26,272 bases of DNA. Source: Lentisphaeria bacterium. GTDB lineage: Bacteria > Verrucomicrobiota > Lentisphaeria > Victivallales > Victivallaceae. The DNA is taken from assembly GCA_900768515.1 (NCBI GenBank), contig CAAGDG010000068.1, forward strand, positions 1 through 26,272, read 5' to 3'. The position numbers were made by a program, and so were the translations under genes. Positions 7,433 through 13,361 of this stretch are shown here, piece by piece (the first letter of the stretch is position 1; each line of letters starts with the position of its first letter). The notes below the pieces were generated by a model. It was not told the DNA's origin and did no database searches. It worked only from the letters and a program-made list of their open reading frames with translations.

Positions 7433-8239
7433 TTACAGCTCCTCGCCGACTTCCCAGCGGACGAAGCGTTTGACCTTGAGGTTCGGCTTCATCTTCGCGA
7501 GCGTGGTCTTGTCGTCCTTGACCCAGGGCTGATCGACCAGGCAGACCTCGGAGAAGAACTTGCGGATCTTCCCGGCAAGAATTTTGTCGAGCATCTCAGC
7601 AGGTTTCCCGGCCAGCTTCGGATCGGCCGCGGCGGCGATCTCCTTCTCCTTGGCGATCACGTCGGCCGGGACATCGGCCGAAGAGATGTACCGCGGCGAG
7701 AAGGCCGCGATGTGCAGACACAGATCGTTGAGCACCTCGGGATCGGTTTCCCCTTCGACTTCCGCGAGCACGGTCACCCGGCCGCCGTCGTGGTGGTAGC
7801 TGACGAAGGTGTTGCCCTCCCACTTCTCGGCACGACGCAGCTGCATGTTCTCGCCGATGGTCGCGATGTGGTTGGTCAGGTTCTCTTTCTCCGCCTCGTT
7901 CAGAGCGGCGCAGACGTCGCCGTCTCCGGCAAGCTTCAGCGCGGCGTCGGCCATCGACTTGACCAGGTTGGTGAACTTGTCGGTCTTGGCCGCAAAGTCG
8001 GTTTCGCAGAGGACTTCAACGATCGAAGCCCGGCCCGGCTGAATCGCGGTCAGCACCTTGCCCTGATTGGTGGCGCGGCCGGACTTCTTCTCGGCCTTGG
8101 CGGCTCCGGACTTCCGGAGGTTCTCAATCGCGAGATCGAAATCGCCGTCAGCGGCAACCAGAGCCTTCTTGCAATCCATCATACCGGCACCGGTCTTCTC
8201 CCGGAGCTCGGAAACCATTTTCGCAGTAATCGCTGCCAT
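7433..8239 (-). CDS. tsf: Elongation factor Ts
   Basis: The 268-residue protein begins MAAITAKMVSELREKTGAGM and carries the EF-Ts signature LREKTGAGMMDCKKAL (residues 12-27) in its N-terminal UBA-like domain. A second family motif, CETDFAAKTDKF, follows in the core (about residues 78-89). EF-Ts recharges EF-Tu by exchanging GDP for GTP in the cytoplasm. Length is in the usual range. A GAGGAG lies 8 bases before the ATG. It follows rpsB by 23 bp, the order conserved in most bacteria, and a strong terminator closes the operon. Confidence 0.98.
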   Translation of the reverse strand: MAAITAKMVSELREKTGAGMMDCKKALVAADGDFDLAIENLRKSGAAKAEKKSGRATNQGKVLTAIQPGRASIVEVLCETDFAAKTDKFTNLVKSMADAALKLAGDGDVCAALNEAEKENLTNHIATIGENMQLRRAEKWEGNTFVSYHHDGGRVTVLAEVEGETDPEVLNDLCLHIAAFSPRYISSADVPADVIAKEKEIAAAADPKLAGKPAEMLDKILAGKIRKFFSEVCLVDQPWVKDDKTTLAKMKPNLKVKRFVRWEVGEEL

Positions 8240-8262
8240 TTTTCAATCTCCTCGAATTTGAA

Positions 8263-9147
8263 TTACTCCGCCGGCTTCTCTTCGACAACCGGTTTCTCCG
8301 CGGCGGCCGGCTTCTCGGCAGACTTGTCCTCGGTCTTGCGGCGCGCACGGCGCGGCTTCTCGGTCTTCTCGGCTTTTTCAGCTTTTTCGGCATCGTCGGC
8401 CTGTTCCTGCGCAAGCTTCTTGGCGGCCTCGGCGGCGTCCCGCTCCTCAGTCACGCGCTTCTGGTAGATCTCACGGGCAACCTTGATCGCTTCAGCGAAG
8501 AGGTTGGTGATGATCTGGACCGATTTGACCGCGTCGTCGTTCGCCGCGACGGGGTAGTCCACCAGCGACGGGTCGCCGTTGGTGTCGACCACCGCGACGA
8601 TCGGAATATTCAGCTTGTTCGCCTCGCGAACCGCATTGATCTCGTTGCAGACGTCGATCACCACCAGCGCGGCGGGAAGACGCTTCATGCCGGCGATGCC
8701 GTCGAGGTCGCGGTGCAGCTTCTCGGCGCGGCGGCTGAGGCTGGCAACCTCTTTTTTCTTCATCGACTTGACGCTGTCGCTGTTGAGCACGCCGTCGATC
8801 TCAGCCATCTTGGTGATGCTCTTGCGGATGGTCACGTTGTTGGTCAGCGTGCCGCCCAGCCAGCGCTCGGAAACGCTGTACATGCCGGTAACCTCGGCCA
8901 GCTCCTTGACCAGGTCGCGGATCTGCCGCTTGGTTCCGACGAAGAGAATGTCACCGCCGTTGGCGACCACCCGCTGCAGGAAGTTGCAGGCGTCCGCAAT
9001 CTGGTACATCGTCTTGGTCAGGTCGATGATCGAGATGCCGTTCTTCGCGCCGTAGACATACTCTTTCATCTTCGGGTTCCACCGGCGGGTCTGGTGACCG
9101 AAATGACAACCGGCTTCCAACAGGTCATTGATACTGATTTTCGCCAT
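8263..9147 (-). CDS. rpsB: Small ribosomal subunit protein S2 (uS2)
   Basis: The 294-residue protein starts MAKISINDLLEAGCHFGHQT and contains the S2 landmarks RRWNPKMKEYVYG, GISIIDLTKT, SERWLGGTLTN and PIVAVVDTNGDPSLVDYPV. It belongs to the 30S subunit. About 55 C-terminal residues (from about 240) are a charged Ala/Glu/Lys-rich tail beyond the conserved body (repeats of AEKAEK type, then RRARRKTEDK). Such extensions vary among phyla. ATG 9147 is chosen because GGAGGG lies 10 bases upstream and the S2 N-terminus begins there; an upstream in-frame ATG adds six unrelated residues and covers the ribosome site. First gene of the rpsB-tsf operon. Confidence 0.98.
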   Translation of the reverse strand: MAKISINDLLEAGCHFGHQTRRWNPKMKEYVYGAKNGISIIDLTKTMYQIADACNFLQRVVANGGDILFVGTKRQIRDLVKELAEVTGMYSVSERWLGGTLTNNVTIRKSITKMAEIDGVLNSDSVKSMKKKEVASLSRRAEKLHRDLDGIAGMKRLPAALVVIDVCNEINAVREANKLNIPIVAVVDTNGDPSLVDYPVAANDDAVKSVQIITNLFAEAIKVAREIYQKRVTEERDAAEAAKKLAQEQADDAEKAEKAEKTEKPRRARRKTEDKSAEKPAAAEKPVVEEKPAE

Positions 9148-9239
9148 TTTACGGCATCCCTCCATTTTGCGGCGCTTTCCAAATCAAGTCGCCATCATTT
9201 AGGTTGTTGTTTTCCGCGTCGAAAAAACGCAGATTGTTA

Positions 9240-9267
9240 AATATAACGCAAAAGCATCACTTTTCAA
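9240..9267 (-). promoter_or_regulatory. Promoter of rpsB-tsf
   Basis: On the minus strand TTGAAA (9267-9262, 5/6) is followed by 16 bases and TATATT (9245-9240, 5/6). The -35 box overlaps the last codons of argH. The leader of roughly 85 bases before rpsB is A/T-rich for the window and contains a small GCGT/ACGC hairpin near 9216-9230. S2 is known to repress its own mRNA in other bacteria, but I see no recognisable leader motif. Confidence 0.6.
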
Positions 9268-10630
9268 GTTCTTTTTTCCAGAAATCGATCTGCTTTGCGA
9301 CCTGTTCGAAGCCGGTGGCACCGGTCACGTCACGCTTGCGGACGCTCTCCTCCGGATCGAACAGCCGGGGGAACTCCTCCGTCGCCTCCGGAATCGTCAC
9401 CCGCATCTCCTCCAGCGGAACCTCGTCCAGCCGTTTCTCATGTTCGCGGCAGTACTTGACAAACGAACCGACCCGGTGGTGCGCGGTCCGGAACGGGACC
9501 CCCAGTTCGACCAGTTTTTCCGCCAGATCGGTGGCCATCAGCGCCGGATCGCAGGCGGCGGCGCGCATCTTCTCCGGCCGGATCCGCATGGTTTCGATCA
9601 TCGGCGGATAGACCTTGAGGATCATTTTCGCGGTATCGAGCGCATCGAAAATCGCGACCTTGTCCTCCTGCAGATCCCGGTTGTAGGTCAGCGGCAGCCC
9701 CTTGCACATGGTCAGCAGCGCGGTCAGATCGCCGTAGACGCGGGCGGTCTTGCCGCGGGTCAATTCGCAGACATCCGGATTCTTCTTCTGCGGCATCAGT
9801 GACGAACCGGTGCAGAAGGCGTCGTCCAGTTCAACAAAGCCGAACTCCTGGCTGCACCAGAGAATCAGATCCTCCGACAACCGGCTGGTGTGCATGGCAA
9901 AAATCGCCAGCGCGTTGACCAGTTCGATTGCGAAGTCGCGGTCAGCCACCGCGTCCATGCTGTTGCGGGTCACCCGGGAGAAACCAAGCTCCCGGCAGAC
10001 CATCTCCCGGTCGATCGGAAGCGTGGTTCCGGCCAGTGCGCCGGAGCCGAGCGGCATGACGTTGATCCGCTCCCGGCACTGCCGGAGCCGTTCGGCATCC
10101 CGGTCGAGCATCTCCACGTAGGCGAGCATGTGGTGCGCAAAAAGCACCACCTGCGCATGCTGCAGATGGGTGAAGCCGGGAAGGATCACCCGCGGATTCG
10201 CGGCGGCCTGCGCAACCAGCGCCCGCTGGAAGTGACGGATCTCCTCGATCAGGAAATCCGCCTCGTCACGCAGATAGAGCCGGATGTCGAGCGCAACCTG
10301 ATCGTTCCGGCTGCGGGCGGAGTGGACGCGGGCCCCTTCGGCGCCGAGTTTCTCGATAAGCGCGCTTTCGATGTGCATGTGGATGTCTTCCAGCGCGATG
10401 TCGAACCGGAAATCCCCCGCTTCGATCCGGGCGAGGATGGCATCGAGTTCGGCGCGGATCGCATCCGCCGTCGCCTGCGGGATGATCCCCTGCGCGGCCA
10501 GCATCTTCACATGGGCCTTGCTGCCGGCGATGTCATGCCGGTACAACCGACGGTCGAAAGAGATCGATTCGGAATAGAGCGCGACCTCGTCGCGCGTGCC
10601 GGAACTGAACCTGCCGCCCCAGAGAGCCAT
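9257..10630 (-). CDS. argH: Argininosuccinate lyase
   Basis: The 457-residue enzyme carries the fumarase-superfamily signature GSSLMPQKKNPD (residues 275-286), which holds the catalytic serine loop. It also has HSARSRNDQV (103-112) and TH155LQHAQ with the catalytic His, and the N-terminus MALWGGRFSSGTRDEV typical of ArgH. It splits argininosuccinate into arginine and fumarate, the last step of arginine synthesis. GAGGTGG lies directly upstream of the ATG. No other arginine gene is adjacent, so argH stands alone here, and the rpsB promoter starts inside its 3' end. Length and motifs are complete. Confidence 0.98.
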   Translation of the reverse strand: MALWGGRFSSGTRDEVALYSESISFDRRLYRHDIAGSKAHVKMLAAQGIIPQATADAIRAELDAILARIEAGDFRFDIALEDIHMHIESALIEKLGAEGARVHSARSRNDQVALDIRLYLRDEADFLIEEIRHFQRALVAQAAANPRVILPGFTHLQHAQVVLFAHHMLAYVEMLDRDAERLRQCRERINVMPLGSGALAGTTLPIDREMVCRELGFSRVTRNSMDAVADRDFAIELVNALAIFAMHTSRLSEDLILWCSQEFGFVELDDAFCTGSSLMPQKKNPDVCELTRGKTARVYGDLTALLTMCKGLPLTYNRDLQEDKVAIFDALDTAKMILKVYPPMIETMRIRPEKMRAAACDPALMATDLAEKLVELGVPFRTAHHRVGSFVKYCREHEKRLDEVPLEEMRVTIPEATEEFPRLFDPEESVRKRDVTGATGFEQVAKQIDFWKKELEK

Positions 10631-10667
10631 TTTACCACCTCAATAAATCGGATTGCGCTTTGATGAA

Positions 10668-10690
10668 CCGCCGCCGGGCGGCGGATAATA
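10668..10690 (-). promoter_or_regulatory. Possible argH promoter with GC palindrome at the start point
   Basis: TATTAT (5/6) on the minus strand at 10690-10685 is a candidate -10 box, but no good -35 is seen. It is followed at once by CCGCCGCC-G-GGCGGCGG (10668-10684), a perfect 8-1-8 palindrome covering the expected start point. This could be an operator or a stable hairpin at the 5' end of the argH mRNA. Confidence 0.35.
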
Positions 10691-10776
10691 CCCGTTGTCC
10701 GCGCCGCTCATACGGCGGCACAGTGTATGCGGATAAATAAAATAACCGTCCGCCGGTGGATTTTCAACAAGAACCC

Positions 10777-10785
10777 TGCTATATT
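10777..10785 (+). promoter_or_regulatory. Extended -10 promoter of the zinc-ribbon gene
   Basis: TGCTATATT is an extended -10 element (TG-n-TATATT). No -35 match is evident. Transcription would start about 10792, only about 3 bases before the ATG at 10795, suggesting a leaderless message. Confidence 0.4.
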
Positions 10786-10794
10786 ATTGAAATT

Positions 10795-11007
10795 ATGAAA
10801 AAAGGAACGAAAAACATTTCCTCTCCGGAGGAGTTCTTCTGTCCCGCCTGCGGAGAAAAACTGACGCCGGTGGACATCGAGGTTTATCCGCGCTGTCCCT
10901 ACTGCGATCACCAGTTCGACCCCACGGTGCGGCTGGAGGATTTCATTCTCTCGCCGATCGTCACCACCTGGATCGGACACTGCAACGCCCGGTTCCCCAA
11001 AAAGTAA
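10795..11007 (+). CDS. Small zinc-ribbon protein
   Basis: The 70-residue protein has two CxxC pairs, CPAC (about residue 20) and CPYC (about residue 43), in the arrangement FFCPACGEKL...YPRCPYCDHQFD of a rubredoxin/zinc-ribbon fold. It should bind one zinc ion. Outside the ribbon there is a short C-terminal segment (FILSPIVTTWIGHCNARFPKK). I do not recognise a specific family or partner. The ATG at 10795 has no Shine-Dalgarno sequence. A GTG at 10756 in the same frame also lacks one and would lie upstream of the likely transcription start, so the ATG is favoured. It is divergent from argH and ends in a terminator. Confidence 0.65.
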   Translation: MKKGTKNISSPEEFFCPACGEKLTPVDIEVYPRCPYCDHQFDPTVRLEDFILSPIVTTWIGHCNARFPKK

Positions 11008-11038
11008 ACGGGAGAGGGAAGAACCTCCCCGTTATTTT
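11007..11038. terminator. Probable bidirectional terminator
   Basis: AACGGG-A-GAGG (11007-11017) pairs with CCTC-CCCGTT (11024-11033), a 10-bp stem with one bulged A and a 6-base loop. On the plus strand ATTTT follows (ends the zinc-ribbon gene). On the minus strand TTTACTTTTTG follows, so it can also end the mraZ operon, whose last stop lies 78 bp upstream. Confidence 0.65.
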
Positions 11039-11110
11039 CCTCCCAATATAATAAAATGAAAGATCCGCCCCGACCGGAAACGGATCCCCAAAGTTGATGA
11101 AGCCGGTGCG

Positions 11111-12229
11111 CTATCTTTCCGACTGGAGTCGCCGCAGTTCCCGGAGCATCACCTCCGCCAGAGCTTTCCCCAGGTTCTGAAACTGTGACGGACCGAGCGG
11201 AACCTCCCCGGCATTGACAAACGGAATCTCGATCGAGAGGGCAGTGTCAATCCAGTCGAAATCCGCCGAATGACGGACCAGGTGCTGCCCCTGCGTATAA
11301 TTGGCGCCGGTGTTCCAGCTGGTGCCGAAGGGAACATTGTCGGCCGGATCAAACGGCACGTCGCCGGGAAGAAGCGCGGGAAGCCACTCCGACCAGAGCG
11401 CCATTTTCCGGGCCATCCGCTCCTTTTCGGGGCCGACAAAATGAATCTTCTCATTGCTTCCTCCCCGCAGCCACGGACAGTGCAGATCGACGACGATCCG
11501 GGTCGAACGCGTTTCCAGCAGCCGGTCCAGCGCGGCGCATTCGGGATAAAGATGAGCGCCACCGGGGTGGCCGTAGTCCCTGGCGTGATCGTGCGGGCGG
11601 CGGTTTTTCCCCTGATCCCCCGCTTCGACGCCGTCCCGATCGGCGAACGGCACCGCCAGCAGAGTGGCCCGCCGCCGCAGTTCGCAGCCGGTCTGATCTC
11701 CGGCGCACCACTGCCGCAGAATCCCCTCCATGACCCGGTTTGCGGACATTTCGCAACAGTGGTGCCGGGCGGTGATCAACACCCGGCAGTCGGCGGCACC
11801 GGGAACCGTCAGCAGTTCGACCGGAAGTCCTCCCCGGCTCCGGCAGAGTTCCCCCCGCATAATCCCGGGAGTGACGGCGAGAAAACGCTCAAGCTCTCCC
11901 AGCCCGTAAGGGGGGGCCATCGCAAACCGGACCTCCGGGACCGAACCGTCGTTCTCGTAGAAAAACTCACGGTCGCCCGCGCCGATCCGGTCGGTGAACT
12001 GCCAGGAGAGGCCGCCGTCACAGCTGAACGCCGCTCCACGGGGACCGACCGCCGGTCCATCAGGAAAAGAAAAATGCCAGCGGCCCGGTTCGGAAAAACG
12101 GGCTGCGAAATACCAGTAGAACCACGGACCTTCCGTGTCGCGCAGATCGGGAGCCAGCTGAACTTCACGCCCCTCGACCGAAAGAATCCGGATGTTTCCG
12201 CCGGGAAAGTCGGAACGGATCTGAATCAT
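11111..12229 (-). CDS. M14 zinc carboxypeptidase, cytosolic carboxypeptidase-like
   Basis: The 372-residue protein has a beta-rich N-terminal region with LAPDLRDTEGPWFYWYFAAR (residues 25-44), like the N-domain that precedes the catalytic domain in cytosolic carboxypeptidases (CCP/AGBL, M14D). The catalytic domain shows ARHHCCEMSANRVMEGIL (154-171), where H157-x-x-E160 are zinc ligands. It then has PFADRDGVEAGDQGKNRR (194-211), the third ligand H250 in VVDLH, and a likely catalytic glutamate E334 in SIEIPFVN. No signal peptide is visible. M14 enzymes remove C-terminal residues from peptides or, in some bacteria, trim peptidoglycan stems; the substrate here is unknown. Start 12229 overlaps the previous stop as ATGA and has GGAGGA 9 bases upstream. 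Third gene of the mraZ operon. Confidence 0.82.
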   Translation of the reverse strand: MIQIRSDFPGGNIRILSVEGREVQLAPDLRDTEGPWFYWYFAARFSEPGRWHFSFPDGPAVGPRGAAFSCDGGLSWQFTDRIGAGDREFFYENDGSVPEVRFAMAPPYGLGELERFLAVTPGIMRGELCRSRGGLPVELLTVPGAADCRVLITARHHCCEMSANRVMEGILRQWCAGDQTGCELRRRATLLAVPFADRDGVEAGDQGKNRRPHDHARDYGHPGGAHLYPECAALDRLLETRSTRIVVDLHCPWLRGGSNEKIHFVGPEKERMARKMALWSEWLPALLPGDVPFDPADNVPFGTSWNTGANYTQGQHLVRHSADFDWIDTALSIEIPFVNAGEVPLGPSQFQNLGKALAEVMLRELRRLQSER

Positions 12230-12477
12230 ATTCCCCGGTCCTCCGAAATCAGCTGGAGGAGCCACAGCGGTCTTTTTTTCGACGCCTCGTCCCAGGCGCC
12301 GCGCTCCGCGGCCGGAATTTCCAGCCGCATACCTGAAACGATGACCGCCGGACGGTCAGAATTCGAATCGTTGACCGGCTCGGCCCGGTGGTTCGACCCG
12401 ACCAGCAAAAGTGCGAACAATGCGAGCAACCCGAACAGCGCGAGCCGCAAAAAACGATCATCCCGTCCCCTTCTCAT
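12226..12477 (-). CDS. Small single-helix membrane protein
   Basis: The 83-residue protein has a basic start (MRRGRDDRFLRL) and one strong hydrophobic helix, residues about 9-27 (FLRLALFGLLALFALLLVG). A polar tail of about 55 residues follows (PAAERGAWDEASKKRPLWLLQL), predicted outside the cytoplasm. No lipobox and no clear signal-cleavage site. It lies 2 bp after mraZ and its stop overlaps the peptidase start, so it is inside the operon. Position after mraZ and topology recall FtsL, but no coiled coil or leucine heptads are visible and rsmH is absent, so I do not name it ftsL. ATG 12477 has a perfect AAGGAG five bases upstream. Confidence 0.75.
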   Translation of the reverse strand: MRRGRDDRFLRLALFGLLALFALLLVGSNHRAEPVNDSNSDRPAVIVSGMRLEIPAAERGAWDEASKKRPLWLLQLISEDRGI

Positions 12478-12479
12478 TC

Positions 12480-12965
12480 TCACTCCTTCTCCGTGAACCG
12501 ATGAAGATCCGCCAGCATCTCCTGCTCACCCCGTCTTCTCAAATGCTCCTGAATCGCGGCCATCTCCTTCTCATAGCGGTCGATCGACCAGATTTCAACA
12601 CCGATCTCAACGCCGATCACGCAGCACTCGTCCCCCGGCACCAGCCCCGCGAACTCCCGGAACGGCGGCGGCAGCGTAATCCGCCCCTGCCGGGTGATCC
12701 GCTCCGGAACCGTCAGGGCTCCGAACCGGCGCAGCGACCGCCGCGCGGCAAAACTCGAGGCGATCTCACCGACAGCCTCCAGCTCACGGCGGCGCATTTC
12801 GTCGTAAACATCTTCCGGATAAAGTGCAATCGCCCCCTCTGGAAGGCCGTGCATCACCACCTCTCCGTCACAGCGGCCGGTGAAGTCGTCGACAAAATGC
12901 TGCGCGAGCCGAATCCGGCCGCTGCCGTCAACCAGACAGCGTTCCTGACCGCAAAAAGAAAGCAT
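12480..12965 (-). CDS. mraZ: MraZ transcriptional regulator
   Basis: The 161-residue protein has two SpoVT/AbrB-type halves. The first carries LVDGSGRIRLAQHF (residues 11-24), equivalent to the 'DekGRl.iP..f' motif. The second carries ITRQGRITLPPPFREFAGL (90-108) followed by CCVIGVEIGVEIWSIDRYE (114-132). This is the MraZ layout, and the length is normal. MraZ normally sits first in the division and cell-wall (dcw) cluster and represses its own promoter by binding spaced repeats. Here no dcw gene follows; the next genes are a one-helix protein and an M14 peptidase. Start 12965 aligns with the family N-terminus, with GAGGGG 11-12 bases upstream. A second MraZ may exist elsewhere in the genome. 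Confidence 0.92.
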   Translation of the reverse strand: MLSFCGQERCLVDGSGRIRLAQHFVDDFTGRCDGEVVMHGLPEGAIALYPEDVYDEMRRRELEAVGEIASSFAARRSLRRFGALTVPERITRQGRITLPPPFREFAGLVPGDECCVIGVEIGVEIWSIDRYEKEMAAIQEHLRRRGEQEMLADLHRFTEKE

Positions 12966-13000
12966 GGCAACCGGATTCCCCTCGTGTTGATGATTTATTG

Positions 13001-13035
13001 TTCCATTATTATCCATTATATTCCATTTTTTTCCA
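13001..13035 (-). promoter_or_regulatory. MraZ operator: four TGGA repeats at 10-bp period
   Basis: TCCA (with T or A before it) occurs at 13001, 13011, 13021 and 13031, giving on the minus strand TGGAA, TGGAT, TGGAA, TGGAA in exact 10-bp steps. In E. coli MraZ binds TGGGN repeats separated by 5 bp, the same 10-bp period. The repeats lie across the -10 box and the spacer of the mraZ promoter, where binding would block RNA polymerase. Confidence 0.75.
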
Positions 13036-13042
13036 AAATCAA
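13015..13042 (-). promoter_or_regulatory. mraZ promoter
   Basis: TATAAT (13020-13015) is a perfect -10 box. TTGATT (13042-13037) lies 16 bases upstream and is a 4/6 match to the -35 box. The start point is near 13008, with a 43-base leader. The TGGA repeats overlap both elements. Confidence 0.65.
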
Positions 13043-13071
13043 GTATTTTTATTAAATAAAAGCAAAAAGAG

Positions 13072-13113
13072 CAAACCCAAAACAGGGGGACCCAAAGGGT
13101 CCGGCAGGATGCC
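13072..13113. other. Cluster of stem-loops between the divergent operons
   Basis: GGACCC-AAA-GGGTCC (13088-13102) is a perfect hairpin followed directly by GGC-AGGAT-GCC (13103-13113) and preceded by CCC-AAAACA-GGG. It lies about 30-100 bp beyond the -35 of mraZ and about 250 bp upstream of the plus-strand operon. On the minus strand the hairpins are followed by a T-rich tract (TTTGCTCTTTTTGC). Such density suggests a folded RNA or a binding site, but no family could be assigned. Confidence 0.4.
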
Positions 13114-13211
13114 GCGGGGGAATGCAATTCTCTCATGAACAGGAGTAAAAAAACATTCAAAATCTCTGCAAACCACAACATTCTGCGGGACGGAAACCAT
13201 TCCCGAGACAG

Positions 13212-13251
13212 GAAATAACGAAAAACTTCTCGGACCGAGACTTGTTATTTC
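13212..13251. repeat. Nested inverted repeat upstream of the SPFH operon
   Basis: GAAATAAC (13212-13219) pairs with GTTATTTC (13244-13251). Inside it TCTCGG-A-CCGAGA (13228-13240) is a perfect 6-1-6 palindrome. CCGAGAC recurs at 13203-13209. The outer right arm overlaps the candidate -35 box of the SPFH operon, so this is a plausible operator region. Confidence 0.5.
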
Positions 13252-13269
13252 AACGGTTTGGTGTATTAA
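13242..13269 (+). promoter_or_regulatory. Candidate promoter of the SPFH-ATPase operon
   Basis: TTGTTA (13242-13247, 4/6), a 16-base spacer and TATTAA (13264-13269, 4/6), followed by an A/T-rich stretch (ATATATAT). Start near 13276, leader about 85 bases. It is the best pair in the region, but not strong. Confidence 0.4.
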
Positions 13270-13361
13270 TATATATCTGTTTCGATCGCGTATGCGAGGA
13301 AAAGTGCCGACAGCGGAAAAGGACAAACAAGGTCTTATGATGATAATGCGGGAGGTGAAAA

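Noticed and set aside
6841..7473. A 210-residue plus-strand frame rich in Pro, Arg and Ser
   Set aside because: It has no ribosome site or recognisable domain, runs through the rpsB-tsf terminator and into the tsf 3' end, and its composition is that of GC-rich non-coding DNA.
12226..12477. ftsL, by its place after mraZ and its single helix
   Set aside because: There is no leucine-zipper-like coiled coil after the helix, rsmH is missing, and the next gene is a peptidase rather than ftsI.
13085..13120. A 4.5S/SRP RNA, because of GGTCCGGCAGGATGCCGC
   Set aside because: The SRP loop reads GGTCCGGAAGGAAGCAGC; here the GGAAG core is altered and the pairing partner strand is absent.
13072..13140. 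A c-di-GMP-I (GEMM) riboswitch
   Set aside because: Only the first half resembles the motif. The key G of the binding site is replaced, the loop is not GNRA, and the second conserved half is missing, so it is listed only as an unassigned structured element.
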